DNA of 60,362 nucleotides, taken from positions 1 to 60,362 of the forward strand of contig NZ_JAPDKN010000001.1 of assembly GCF_026163565.1 (NCBI RefSeq), given 5' to 3'. Below the pieces are notes generated by a model. The model was not told the origin of the DNA and searched no databases. It worked only from the letters and a program-made list of their open reading frames with translations. Shown here piece by piece: positions 1 through 9,018 of the stretch (position 1 is its first letter; each line of letters opens with the position of its first letter). The stretch is from Chryseobacterium sp. YIM B08800. Its GTDB lineage: Bacteria > Bacteroidota > Bacteroidia > Flavobacteriales > Weeksellaceae. The position numbers and the translations under genes were made by a program.

Positions 1-531
1 AACATTTCCTGCGACCATAAATCCGAAATCCGCAGTCTGAATCACAGATCTTGCTTCTTCATCCTGCGATGTGCCTAAAGTTTTTTGCCACAGTTCATCT
101 CCGAATTCGTTGATTCTGATGAGCCAAATATCAGATCCTCCTTTAGAGGCATCTTTTTTGTCTAAACCTTTTCCTGAATAAGAAGTTCCCGCCAAAAGAA
201 ATCCTCCTTCTTGGGTTGCAACCGTTGCCGATAAAAAGTCATGATTCTGTCCCGAGAAATATTTTTCCCAGACTTCTTCTCCCTGTTGATTCAATTTAAC
301 AAGATGAAAATCGTAACCGTTGTTTTGTTTTGAAGCTGCCGATGACACTGCAGTTTTACCTGCCACCTGAATACTACTACCTGTAATAAGATACTGTTGG
401 TCAACCGTTGTGGTAACTTGTGAAAGAAAATCCTGAGTAGAGGATTTAATATCCTTCTGCCATACCACATTCTGAGCAAATGATACAGCGGTTGTGCATA
501 CGAAAAACGCACTCGTGTAGAGCTTTTTCAT
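1..531 (-). CDS. Secreted beta-propeller-type protein, N-terminal part (cut by window edge)
   Basis: The reading frame starts at the ATG at 531 and runs off the left edge, leaving about 177 residues. It opens with a Sec signal peptide (MKKLYTSAFF.., cleavage after SFA-Q). The mature part repeats a unit about every 55-60 residues: a strand like VWQKDI, EVWEKYF or ELWQKTLG followed by a glycine-rich segment such as GGFLLAGTSYS. This pattern is typical of secreted Bacteroidota repeat proteins that end in a type IX secretion sorting domain; that C-terminus lies outside the window, so the export route is inferred. A 73-codon ORF in another frame here is a shadow. Substrate or ligand cannot be told. 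Confidence 0.8.
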   Translation of the reverse strand, partial: MKKLYTSAFFVCTTAVSFAQNVVWQKDIKSSTQDFLSQVTTTVDQQYLITGSSIQVAGKTAVSSAASKQNNGYDFHLVKLNQQGEEVWEKYFSGQNHDFLSATVATQEGGFLLAGTSYSGKGLDKKDASKGGSDIWLIRINEFGDELWQKTLGTSQDEEARSVIQTADFGFMVAGNV

Positions 532-797
532 GATTTGGGTTTTAATAATTTTTGCTAATTTAACTTGTTTTTAATAAACATTAAAATCTCTTAAATTAGA
601 ATTATAACGGTTTATTATTGATATTTTATTAACAATAAATACATAATAAAACAAATAACAAAACAATATGTTTTTAAAATTACTTATTTTTAAATATTAC
701 GTCCATTATTTTAATTTCAAAAAATAAGTTAAATATTCATCACATGTCGAATAATTAATTAGATTTGATACATTATTAATCTTAAAAAATACAAGTG

Positions 798-950
798 ATG
801 ACAGAAAGTAAAAACAACATCGTAACCCACGGTTTGAGTTGGAAAGTAGGAGACCTATTGGTATTTAGCCAAAGAAACGGCAAAAGCGTAGTTCCTAAAG
901 CACCCAAAGAAATGGCAGGCGAATTGTCACAACACAGACCCGAATCATAA
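798..950 (+). pseudogene. 50-codon fragment of a conserved Bacteroidota protein
   Basis: ATG at 798 gives MTESKNNIVTHGLSWKVGDL and continues to RNGKSVVPKAPKE before a stop at 948-950. The THGLS-KVGDLLVF-QRNGK pattern resembles the N-terminus of an uncharacterised Bacteroidota family of about 130 residues that I recall but cannot verify here. After the stop another frame carries a weak continuation until about 977, so this looks like a truncated, frameshifted remnant. A TAGATTTG -7-like box lies at 760-767. It could instead be a real 50-residue protein. The longer opposite-strand ORF at 782-964 has no signal peptide or recognisable motif and is probably a shadow. Confidence 0.4.
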
Positions 951-987
951 GCATAATCCGGCAACCTGTCATTAATTAATCCTATTT

Positions 988-2010
988 ATGAAGCTTAAAA
1001 TTAGTTTTCTATTTATCATTCTGTCTCAATTTTTTATCTCTCAACAGGGAAAAATAATTAATAACCAATCAACTGCTTTCGAAATTTCAGATAAAAATGA
1101 TTCTATAGAGTTTATTGTTTATGATACTCAATTAGAGCAGAAAAAACCAGTCTTTCTATGGTGTCAAGGTTCACTTCCCTACCCGATTTATGTCAATTCA
1201 AAAGAAGAAGGACTTTGGATTATTGGTGGCGGAATTACAAATTTCGATGTAAAAAATATTGTGAAAAATTATCACTTGGTTATCATTTCAATGCCTAAAA
1301 CACCTTTAATAGCCGATGAAAAAGACATTAACGAATCTTATTGGTATTACGGAAATTCTAAAAATAAAAATAAAAATCAACCTACTTTAGAATTTCAAAA
1401 AGCAGATTATTTAGAAAACTACGTAAATCGTGCGCAGAAAGTCCTGAAATTTTTAAATAAACAAAAATGGGTAGACCGTTCAAAATTGATTGTCGCAGGT
1501 TCTTCTCAAGGCTCAAAAGTCGCTACTAAAATCGCAATTGCCAATAAAAATGTTTCTAAATTGGGTTTATTTTCAGCAAATCCATTTGGAAGAATTGATC
1601 AGAATATCAGAGAATATCGAAAAGAAGCTGAGCAAAAAGAAATTTCATGGGAAGAAGCCGATAAACGGATTGAAGAAGAATATCAAATATTCAGAGATGC
1701 ATACAACCCCAAAAAGTTAGCCGAAAAGCCAGAGCTTCTTGCCTGGAGATCTTTCTCAGTTCCCCTATTGGATGATTGGTTACAATTCAAAAAACCAATT
1801 TATTTGGCATACGGAACTCATGATATTGCAAGTGATCTGAATGACCTAGTTCCGCTCTATTTTATCAGAGAAAACAATAATAATCTGACATTGAAAAGAT
1901 ATTTAAATCTTGAACATAATTTCTTCGAAGTAGAAAATGGAAAAGTCAATCATGAAAAACCACATTGGGAAGAAGTGATGAATGATTTTGTGGAGTGGAC
2001 GTTGAAATAA
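988..2010 (+). CDS. Secreted alpha/beta hydrolase
   Basis: 340 residues with a signal peptide at 1-19 (hydrophobic FLFIILSQFF). The nucleophile elbow is G-S-S-Q-G at 171-175, with Ser173 as predicted nucleophile. A later AYGTHD segment could supply the acid and LEHNFFE the histidine, the order expected for the alpha/beta-hydrolase fold (prolyl-oligopeptidase/dienelactone-hydrolase type). Probably a periplasmic esterase or peptidase; substrate unknown. It stands alone, 24 bases from the convergent gene at 2035-2400, without a clear terminator between them. Confidence 0.8.
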   Translation: MKLKISFLFIILSQFFISQQGKIINNQSTAFEISDKNDSIEFIVYDTQLEQKKPVFLWCQGSLPYPIYVNSKEEGLWIIGGGITNFDVKNIVKNYHLVIISMPKTPLIADEKDINESYWYYGNSKNKNKNQPTLEFQKADYLENYVNRAQKVLKFLNKQKWVDRSKLIVAGSSQGSKVATKIAIANKNVSKLGLFSANPFGRIDQNIREYRKEAEQKEISWEEADKRIEEEYQIFRDAYNPKKLAEKPELLAWRSFSVPLLDDWLQFKKPIYLAYGTHDIASDLNDLVPLYFIRENNNNLTLKRYLNLEHNFFEVENGKVNHEKPHWEEVMNDFVEWTLK

Positions 2011-2034
2011 AAGCAAAAAACTATTACTGACATC

Positions 2035-2400
2035 TTAATTTTGATCATTTATTAGTTGATAAACTTCTGGTATTGCACATGCAGTTTTAATTTGAATGTT
2101 TTCACACTTATTCTCTTCATACCATTTCAACCACTCTATTTTATCTTTTTTAAATACACCAATGGGATAAGTTCTGGAATAATTCATAATATGCTCCACT
2201 GATACTGGCGCATAATTATAAATGAAAATAACTGATTTTCTGAATGTTTCATCTTGAGAAATAGCAATATTACTTTCCACAATTTTAATGTGATAAAAAA
2301 ATGCTTCTTTAAATCTTAGATTTTCGTTACAATTATTGTTTTGTCCAAAATTTTTAAATGAAATAAAAATTAATAAGAATAGAATTAATTCTTTTTTCAT
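2035..2400 (-). CDS. Small secreted protein of unknown function
   Basis: 121 residues. The first 19 form a signal peptide (MKKELILFLLIFISFKNFGQ) followed by a mature chain starting QNNNCN. Three cysteines are present in the mature part (NNNCNE, ENKCEN, KTACAI). I recognise no family. A TACATTTA -7-like box lies upstream. The gene converges on the hydrolase at 988-2010 and has its own promoter region of about 200 bases to the right, so it is probably monocistronic. Confidence 0.6.
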   Translation of the reverse strand: MKKELILFLLIFISFKNFGQNNNCNENLRFKEAFFYHIKIVESNIAISQDETFRKSVIFIYNYAPVSVEHIMNYSRTYPIGVFKKDKIEWLKWYEENKCENIQIKTACAIPEVYQLINDQN

Positions 2401-2566
2401 GACACTGGAGTTTTAATATATCTTTTAAATGTACAATAAAATATGTTTTAAATTAGCTTAAAAACAATCTCTCATTTAAAAACCGTATCTGTATAATATA
2501 TTACAGTTACAAGTATTAATTTTAAATTAGAATCACAAAATCCATCCATTTTTTTCCAAAAAAAAA

Positions 2567-2583
2567 CCACCTAAATCAGGTGG
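2567..2583 (-). terminator. Intrinsic terminator of the 2607-3506 lipoprotein gene
   Basis: Perfect 6-bp stem CCACCT/AGGTGG with a 5-base loop. On the minus strand it is followed by a run of nine T (the A-run at 2558-2566). Confidence 0.8.
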
Positions 2584-2606
2584 CTTTCATTATTATTTAA
2601 TAATAA

Positions 2607-3506
2607 TTAATACCTTCTTACCGGAAGTATAGTAGTTCCCATACTTTTAAGGGTTGATGATAAAATAACTTCAGGAGTAGGAATTCCGAATGTTTGATAA
2701 AAAATAGAATACGCCGAGTTTCCGTCAACTTGCGTAGAAGACCATGCACTCGAGCTTATGGAGATATTTCCCTTCTTTAGTTCTTTATAAAGTGTTAACA
2801 ATTCCTGACTGGAAGGAAGGAACCAATCGGATTGTCCATTCAGAACAAGGTTATCACAAAGTTTCGCAGCACAGTTAGCGCTAGAATTTGCACTAACAAT
2901 AATATTCGTGTTTTCAAGACCTTTTCCGAAATCAGGATAAGTACCGGAAATAAATGTCCCCATATTTCCCCATTGTCCTCCTACTCCACCGGAACTGTAA
3001 TTAAGTGTTGTAGGATGAATTTCCATAAACCTCCATCCATTTACATATTCGCCTTTATCATAACCAACATATCCGCCTCCGGGTCCGAAATAACCTGTTG
3101 TTTTAAAACTTGTCTCTGCAGTGTATGTATAAATACCTTCACCTGTTTTTATGAATCCTCTCACATAATAGGTTGTATTGGGTTGTAACGTTCCAGACTT
3201 TACCTCAAAGTTTGTAGAACCTTGTGCAATAGTTGTCACAGAAGTATTGTTGACAACCGTAGGATTTGGTGTTGTACCATAAACAAATCCGGGAGTTTCA
3301 CCTTGTCCATCTTGTTGTACAATATTAGCTCTGAATACTGCCGACGTAGGAAATATTTCTGTTGTTGTACGTAAACTGATTGTTTTCGGAGGTGTCGAAG
3401 GAATAGGATTTGGAATATTAATAAATGTAGAATCATCAGAATCACTTCCGCCACATGAATTAAGAATCATTACCATTAAGGTAAAAAATAAAAATTTGTA
3501 TTTCAT
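2607..3506 (-). CDS. Lipoprotein with FN3-like and DUF1566-type domains
   Basis: I place the start at the ATG at 3506, where the chain begins MKYKFLFFTLMVMILNSC, a type II signal peptide with lipobox LNSC. The open frame extends 20 codons upstream, but those residues would sit in front of the signal peptide. Domains: a linker rich in Ser/Asp, an FN3-like module (TTYYVRGFIKTGEG.. pattern) at about residues 40-135, then a C-terminal region with GWRFMEIHP, WFLPSSQELLTLY and ILPVRRY, which matches DUF1566 (Lcl C-terminal) modules. Probably surface- or periplasm-anchored; ligand unknown. It has its own terminator at 2567-2583 and is separated from serS by another. Confidence 0.8.
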   Translation of the reverse strand: MKYKFLFFTLMVMILNSCGGSDSDDSTFINIPNPIPSTPPKTISLRTTTEIFPTSAVFRANIVQQDGQGETPGFVYGTTPNPTVVNNTSVTTIAQGSTNFEVKSGTLQPNTTYYVRGFIKTGEGIYTYTAETSFKTTGYFGPGGGYVGYDKGEYVNGWRFMEIHPTTLNYSSGGVGGQWGNMGTFISGTYPDFGKGLENTNIIVSANSSANCAAKLCDNLVLNGQSDWFLPSSQELLTLYKELKKGNISISSSAWSSTQVDGNSAYSIFYQTFGIPTPEVILSSTLKSMGTTILPVRRY

Positions 3507-3590
3507 CATTAAAAATTTGCGACTAAAATACTTATTTTTTTCAACAAAAAAAGAATTATTTTTCAAGCTGAAAATTTACAATTCACCAAC

Positions 3591-3616
3591 AAAAAAAAAC
3601 CACCGAATTTCGGTGG
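3591..3616 (-). terminator. Intrinsic terminator of serS
   Basis: Inverted repeat CCACCGAA/TTCGGTGG at 3600-3616, followed on the minus strand by nine T (A-run 3591-3599). Confidence 0.85.
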
Positions 3617-3644
3617 TTTCATTATATAAAATAAAATCTAAATT

Positions 3645-4913
3645 TTAATTGATCAATTCAAATCTCGCATATTCAGCGATCTTCTTAGGAAGCTTAATTC
3701 CTTCTTCAGTCTGATTATTTTCAAGCAAAGCTGCCATAATTCTTGGCAATGCCATTGCAGAACCATTTAAAGTATGTACCAACTGAGATTTTCCGTCTGC
3801 TTTGTAACGGCATTTCAATCGATTTGCCTGGAAAGTTTCAAAATTAGAAACCGAACTTACTTCAAGCCATTTTTCCTGAGCAGCACTCCAAACTTCAAAA
3901 TCGTAAGTCATTGCAGAAGCAAAACCTGTGTCACCACCACAAAGTCTTAACACTCTGTAAGGCAATTCAAGATCTTCTAAAATTCCTTTGATGTGCTCTA
4001 CCATTTCTTCCAAAACAGCATAAGAATTCTCAGGTTTTTCTAATCTTACAATTTCTACTTTTTCAAACTGGTGAAGACGGTTCAGACCTCTTACGTGAGC
4101 TCCGTAGCTTCCAGCTTCTCTTCTGTAACACTGAGAGAATGCCGTATTTTTAATCGGAAGATCTTTTTCATCCAACAAAACATCACGGTATAAATTCGTC
4201 ACTGGAACTTCCGCTGTAGGAATTAAATACAAATCATCTGCGTTGATGTAATACATTTGTCCTTCCTTATCCGGCAACTGCCCCGTTCCGTAACCTGAAG
4301 CTTCATTCACAACGTGTGGCGGATTTACTTCAAGATAACCTGCATCAGTATTTTTATCTAAGAAATACTGAACTAAAGCTCTCTGCAATCTTGCTCCTTT
4401 CCCGAAGTACACAGGGAAACCAGCTCCGGCAATTTTCACACCCAATTCAAAATCAATCAGGTTGTATTTTTTTGCCAATTCCCAGTGAGGAATTGCTCCT
4501 TCACCTAAACCTTCCACATCATGAGACTGATAAATAATTTCGTTATCATCTGCAGAAACACCTGCTTTTACCAATTCGTAAGGAACGTTTGGAATCTGAT
4601 ACAAAATTGTAAGCAAAGATTTCTCAACGTTTTCTAGCTGTGTCTGTAATTCTTTACTCGACTCTTTGAACTGTGCTGTTTTAGATTTGGATGCTTCAGC
4701 TTCTTCTCTTTTTCCTTCTTTCATTAAAATACCAATTTCTTTGGAAATTTTATTGATCTCGGAAAGTTGTGAATCTAATTCAAACTGAATTCTTTTTCTT
4801 TCTTCATCGGTAACGATAGCCTCGTCTACCAACTCAAGATTCTTGAATTGTCTTTTTTGAAGACCTTCTAAAACGCGTTCTTTATTGTCGCGCAAAAAAT
4901 TAACCTGTAACAT
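3645..4913 (-). CDS. serS: Seryl-tRNA synthetase
   Basis: 422 residues, the usual length. It charges tRNA-Ser (and selenocysteine tRNA where present). The N-terminal ~110 residues are the charged two-helix coiled-coil arm (LQKRQFKNLELVDEA.. to LETQLENVEKS), which binds the long variable arm of tRNA-Ser. The class II core follows: motif 2 FSQCYRREAGSYG then RLHQFEKVEIV, and motif 3 NGSAMALPRIMAALLE near the C-terminus. It lies downstream of a small lipoprotein gene on the same strand, with an 90-base gap holding degenerate direct and inverted repeats, and ends at a strong hairpin terminator. Confidence 0.98.
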   Translation of the reverse strand: MLQVNFLRDNKERVLEGLQKRQFKNLELVDEAIVTDEERKRIQFELDSQLSEINKISKEIGILMKEGKREEAEASKSKTAQFKESSKELQTQLENVEKSLLTILYQIPNVPYELVKAGVSADDNEIIYQSHDVEGLGEGAIPHWELAKKYNLIDFELGVKIAGAGFPVYFGKGARLQRALVQYFLDKNTDAGYLEVNPPHVVNEASGYGTGQLPDKEGQMYYINADDLYLIPTAEVPVTNLYRDVLLDEKDLPIKNTAFSQCYRREAGSYGAHVRGLNRLHQFEKVEIVRLEKPENSYAVLEEMVEHIKGILEDLELPYRVLRLCGGDTGFASAMTYDFEVWSAAQEKWLEVSSVSNFETFQANRLKCRYKADGKSQLVHTLNGSAMALPRIMAALLENNQTEEGIKLPKKIAEYARFELIN

Positions 4914-4920
4914 AAATGTT

Positions 4921-4985
4921 TAATGTTTAAAAGTTTAAGGTTTAAGGTTGAGTTGCATTGAACTTTGAACCCTGAACTTTGAACC
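4921..4985. repeat. Degenerate tandem/inverted word repeat between serS and lipoprotein gene
   Basis: The word GTTTAAGG occurs in near-tandem at 4933-4949 and its rough inverse AACTTTGAACCCTGAACTTTGAACC follows at 4961-4985. Low-complexity intergenic element, one of several in this window built on different words. Confidence 0.5.
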
Positions 4986-5003
4986 GTTCGTGCAAATTTA
5001 AGA

Positions 5004-5510
5004 TTATTTTATGATTGTAGCCACATTTGGCTGATCGGGAACTTTTGTAAATACCAATTGGTTGTTATAAAGCACTCTCGAAACTTCGAAAACGGTGGGT
5101 GAGGAATGATAAAATATTTCGAGCTTATCCTGAACTACAGGAGCATTCTGCGTTTCTGATATCTTTTTAATCAAAGAAACCTGAATTTCCGATTTGTAAA
5201 TTTTACCTCCATCAGAAGTGTCTTCTACAAACTGTCTTGTTGCGCCTGCAAGATATTCCAGATAATAAGTAGAATCAGCGAGCATTTTTCGGCTATAGCT
5301 TACATTTACATTATCTTTTTCCGCTAATTCATCTGTAAAAGTAACTCCGGTATAAGAACCAATTTCTGTAGGTTTCAAAAGGTCTTTTCCGGAAGAATCT
5401 TTAATGTAAAGATTAAAAAGCTGGTCTATTTTCTGCAGAGAATCTTCATCACTTCCGCAACTGAGAAGCGTGAGACTGATAAGCGTCAAAACAAGAAATA
5501 TTTTCTTCAT
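5004..5510 (-). CDS. Lipoprotein of unknown function
   Basis: 168 residues. Type II signal peptide with lipobox LLSC, so Cys18 is the lipidated residue; mature N-terminus CGSDEDS. The rest is a soluble beta-rich domain without a family I recognise. A TATCTTTG -7 box at 5516-5523 lies only 5 bases upstream of the start codon, so the transcript should be nearly leaderless. It is the first gene of a probable two-gene unit with serS. Confidence 0.75.
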   Translation of the reverse strand: MKKIFLVLTLISLTLLSCGSDEDSLQKIDQLFNLYIKDSSGKDLLKPTEIGSYTGVTFTDELAEKDNVNVSYSRKMLADSTYYLEYLAGATRQFVEDTSDGGKIYKSEIQVSLIKKISETQNAPVVQDKLEIFYHSSPTVFEVSRVLYNNQLVFTKVPDQPNVATIIK

Positions 5511-5515
5511 TCCTA

Positions 5516-5523
5516 CAAAGATA
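5516..5523 (-). promoter_or_regulatory. Candidate -7 promoter element of the lipoprotein-serS unit
   Basis: TATCTTTG on the minus strand matches the Bacteroidota TANNTTTG -7 consensus. It sits 5 bases from the ATG at 5510. No good -33 TTG at the usual distance was seen. Confidence 0.45.
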
Positions 5524-5544
5524 AATTATTAATGAAAAATAAGT

Positions 5545-7446
5545 TTATTGATTTTCAAAATATTTCTGATACCAAAGTTCAAAAGTCACCAATTGCCAGA
5601 TTTTTACGCAGTCGTATTCGTTTTTTTGATTGTTCCACCATTCATCGATGACCTCCGGTTCGAAAAAATTTCTCTTTTTTAAGCTGTTCAGATTTCCAAG
5701 AATAAATTCTCTTACTTTCAGGTCGGTTTTAATGAAATGAGCAAGTGGAAAAGAAAATCCACGCTTTGGCATTTTTAAAATTTCTGGATGCACATATTTT
5801 TCGGCAACTTTTCTTAAAAGCGGTTTATTCTGAATTCCGTTGTACCGTAATTTTTCAGGCAAAGAAGAAACATAATCAATCAAATCGTTGCTCAAATAAG
5901 GATAACGAAATTCTACACCATATTTCATTGCGCTCAAATCATCTCTGAAAACATGATGCGAAGACAGAGAATATTTCATATCATACTCAAAAAGACCTTG
6001 ATAATCTTTCGTTTCTGATAATTTTTTATCTTTTAAATTCGTTTTAACTGTATTAAAAACAGCATCAGAAAAAACATTTTTAGCCTCAAAAGGCTTCATA
6101 CCGACCTGACTTTGCCTGAAAAAATCAAGCATATTATCCTGAGAAAAATAATTTTTCACTTTTCTTGAAAAATTATCATTGGTGAAAATAAAATGACGGA
6201 TAAAATTAAAATTCTTCATCGAAAGCCATTTATTAAGCTTTAAAGAATGAGAATAGCCCGCAAAAAGCTCATCAGCTCCATTTCCGCTTAAAACAACTTT
6301 AAATCCTTTATTTTTTGCAAATTCTGCAGCATTCATCAATACTTCAAGGCTACTGTAAGGCTCTTCAAAATGCTGAATATTTTCTTTTAATTGGTTTAAA
6401 ACTTCATCATCGGAAACTTTTTTTACATTATGCTGAATATCAATTTTTTTAGCCATTAAAGATGCATTTTTCACTTCACTTTCCGAAAACTGATAAGAAA
6501 TAGTAAATGCATTGATGTCATTTTTAAAAGGTTTAGCTTTCGCAGTAATCAAAGTAGAATCTATTCCGCCGCTCATCATACTTGTTACGGGAACATCTGC
6601 AAAAAGCTGTTCTTTTACGCTTTCAGAAAGTAACGCATCTACTTTTTTAACCGCTTCTTCTTCGGTTACATTTTCTAATTTTTCAGTCGGAAAACTCCAA
6701 TAAAATTGTTTTGAAGCGGTAAAATCATTTAAATCAAACAATAAAAAAGAAGCTGGCTCGAGTGAAAATATATTTTGAAAACATGTTTCAGGAGCTAAAG
6801 TCGTTTGAAAAAGAAAGTTGGTATAAACTCCGTTCCAATTGATTTCAGGTTTGATATATTCATTTTTCAGAATAGATTTTATTTCGGAAGCCCAAACTAA
6901 AGCATTTTCATTTTTAAAATAAAACAAAGGCTTCAAACCAACCCGGTCTCTTCCAAGGATCAGTTTTTGTTTTTCTAGATCGACCAAAGCAATCGCAAAC
7001 ATCCCGTCAAATCGGGAAAACATTTCCGTTCCCCACTCTTCGTAAGACTTTAAAATAACTTCCGTATCCGAATTGCTTTTAAAATGATAACCTAAAGCTT
7101 GAAGCTCTTTTCTGATTTTTTTAAAATTATAAACCTCACCATTGAAGGTAATCGTTATTTTTTCATCATCAGAAAGCATCGGTTGATGACCTTTTTCAGA
7201 CAAATCTAGAATTGAAAGTCGGCGAAAACCTAAAGCGATTTTCGAATTTGTTTTATTTAAAACAGGAAAAACTTCTTTAATTTTTTTCGTAGAATCATTT
7301 CCTGAAAAAGATTCTCCTTTCAATCCATCAGAAATCCAGAATCCCTCATCATTCGGACCGCGGTGACGGATTGCGTTATTCATTTCTAAAATATTTTCAG
7401 AAGAAATTTCGTTCTTAAATGAATAATAACCGCAGATGCCGCACAT
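5545..7446 (-). CDS. asnB: Glutamine-hydrolysing asparagine synthase
   Basis: 633 residues from the ATG at 7446. I chose this start because it yields MCGICGYY, whose Cys2 becomes the N-terminal nucleophile of the class II glutaminase; the 13 extra upstream codons would block that. The N-terminal half has IRHRGPNDEG and FNGEVYNF; the synthetase half carries the ATP-pyrophosphatase loop MMSGGIDST and GNGADELFAGY. It makes asparagine from aspartate, glutamine and ATP. AsnB paralogues in glycan clusters often amidate sugar acids, and this gene is followed upstream by a flippase and a glycosyltransferase, so either role is possible. Confidence 0.93.
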   Translation of the reverse strand: MCGICGYYSFKNEISSENILEMNNAIRHRGPNDEGFWISDGLKGESFSGNDSTKKIKEVFPVLNKTNSKIALGFRRLSILDLSEKGHQPMLSDDEKITITFNGEVYNFKKIRKELQALGYHFKSNSDTEVILKSYEEWGTEMFSRFDGMFAIALVDLEKQKLILGRDRVGLKPLFYFKNENALVWASEIKSILKNEYIKPEINWNGVYTNFLFQTTLAPETCFQNIFSLEPASFLLFDLNDFTASKQFYWSFPTEKLENVTEEEAVKKVDALLSESVKEQLFADVPVTSMMSGGIDSTLITAKAKPFKNDINAFTISYQFSESEVKNASLMAKKIDIQHNVKKVSDDEVLNQLKENIQHFEEPYSSLEVLMNAAEFAKNKGFKVVLSGNGADELFAGYSHSLKLNKWLSMKNFNFIRHFIFTNDNFSRKVKNYFSQDNMLDFFRQSQVGMKPFEAKNVFSDAVFNTVKTNLKDKKLSETKDYQGLFEYDMKYSLSSHHVFRDDLSAMKYGVEFRYPYLSNDLIDYVSSLPEKLRYNGIQNKPLLRKVAEKYVHPEILKMPKRGFSFPLAHFIKTDLKVREFILGNLNSLKKRNFFEPEVIDEWWNNQKNEYDCVKIWQLVTFELWYQKYFENQ

Positions 7447-7755
7447 AAGTTGTTGATGGTTTTTTAGTTGACAGTTGATGGACAAAAATTTAATGTACTA
7501 TGATTTGCTGTACATTTTGAATCTTGTCTTTCAAAAATAAGTGAAACGGCTTTGTTTACCTTTATTTTAGTAATTTTTAAAAATTCTTTGTATATCCTTG
7601 CGTTGTTTAATCACTAAGAGAGACAAAGTTTTTATAGAAATTATTATTTAGGATAAACAATGGCATTTCATTTATCAAAGAAATACAATTGATTAAATAT
7701 TATTTAATAGATTGGTAAAAATAAGGATTTGGTATTAGATTTAAACAGGAAAATA
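7447..7755. other. Intergenic stretch upstream of asnB
   Basis: No gene seen. It begins with near-tandem copies of the word GTTGATGG (7453-7460 and 7474-7481). On the minus strand a TATTTTTG box at 7532-7539 fits the Bacteroidota -7 consensus and could drive asnB with a leader of about 80 bases, but no -33 element accompanies it. Confidence 0.4.
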
Positions 7756-9018
7756 TCAATTGCTTTTCTTAGAAAAAGTTTTAATCAATGTATTAATTTC
7801 ATCTTTAGAAATAATATAATCTTTGATTTTAAAATCGGTAGACTGATAAAATTTCCAAAATAATATGCTTGCCGAAATTACATACGACAAGGTCGTTACA
7901 AAACAGGCGCCCCAAATTCCCCATTTTGGAATGGCAAAAAAAGAAAAAATAACTGTTATCAATAATCCGACAATCGATTTTATATTTAATATTTTCAATT
8001 CTTTAATTCCTGAAAAATAATAGCCAATCATGTCACTTAATGCAATTGCCAAAATTCCGGGAGCTAATAAAAGCATGATGAGCTTAGTTCCACTAAATTC
8101 TTTTCCAAAAATAAACGGGTACACAAAATCCGGAATAATCAGAATTCCTAAGACAAAAACAAGCATTAATGTGAATGAAAGCTTAAGTGAAGATTTCGTT
8201 TTAACAATAGACTCTTCCCTGCTCTTGCTATTTACAACGTCAGAATAAAGAACGACCGCGATACTTCTTGTAATCGTCCATATTGCTTCTGAAAATGTAA
8301 TTCCGATAGAAAAGATTCCGACGACAGCAATTCCTTCAAAGTATTCTAGAAAATAAAAAGAAAGTCTGTAGTTTAAAAACTGAATAAATGCGCTCAACTG
8401 GGTTTTCCAGCCATATTCGAACATATTGATGAATACCGATTTTGAAAATGAAAATTCTGAAAATTTACATTTTTTCAGGATCAGAAAAAGACTGGTTAGA
8501 AATAAAAATATTAAGCAGAAAATCTGCGCTAAAAAGTAAACAGAAACGTCTTTCAGTTTAACAATATAAATCAGAATTGCAATAAACAAAACATGTACAA
8601 GCTGCTGTAAAACGGTATAAATATTGAAAAACCGAATGTTCTGCGTCCCAATAAACAGACTAATATTCGTTGATAAAAGCGATGAAAGAACAGAAATACC
8701 AATCAAATAATACAAAAATTCATTCTGAATAGCCGCAAAACTGAATATCAAAGGAACTGCAGTTCCTACAATGAGCGACCAGAGGTAAGAATAAATCAAA
8801 ACCTGCTCTACCTTAAATTTTCTGGCAAAATAAGAGGTGCTGCTTCCCGAAAAAATACTGCTGAAAAAACTAACCAGAGCAACATTGGTAATGACAATTG
8901 AGATCGTGCCTTTTCCTTCACTTCCCCACATGTTGGTAGAAAAGATGACCAGACCAAAGCTCAAAATCAAAATCAAGAACCTCGAAATAAAAGTCTGAAC
9001 AACTTTAAGCTGCTTCAT
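7756..9018 (-). CDS. Polysaccharide flippase (Wzx/MATE-like)
   Basis: 420 residues with about twelve hydrophobic segments spread evenly along the chain and short loops, the layout of the oligosaccharidyl-lipid flippases of the MOP superfamily. Such proteins move undecaprenyl-linked repeat units across the inner membrane. The first segment, SRFLILILSFGLVIFSTNMW followed by GSEGKG, is typical of this family. Its ATG overlaps the end of the glycosyltransferase gene by 4 bases (9015-9018), so the two are translationally coupled. Confidence 0.85.
   Translation of the reverse strand: MKQLKVVQTFISRFLILILSFGLVIFSTNMWGSEGKGTISIVITNVALVSFFSSIFSGSSTSYFARKFKVEQVLIYSYLWSLIVGTAVPLIFSFAAIQNEFLYYLIGISVLSSLLSTNISLFIGTQNIRFFNIYTVLQQLVHVLFIAILIYIVKLKDVSVYFLAQIFCLIFLFLTSLFLILKKCKFSEFSFSKSVFINMFEYGWKTQLSAFIQFLNYRLSFYFLEYFEGIAVVGIFSIGITFSEAIWTITRSIAVVLYSDVVNSKSREESIVKTKSSLKLSFTLMLVFVLGILIIPDFVYPFIFGKEFSGTKLIMLLLAPGILAIALSDMIGYYFSGIKELKILNIKSIVGLLITVIFSFFAIPKWGIWGACFVTTLSYVISASILFWKFYQSTDFKIKDYIISKDEINTLIKTFSKKSN

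Noticed and set aside
291..512. 73-codon minus-strand ORF
   Set aside because: It overlaps the real partial gene at 1-531 in another frame, has no signal peptide and no family pattern.
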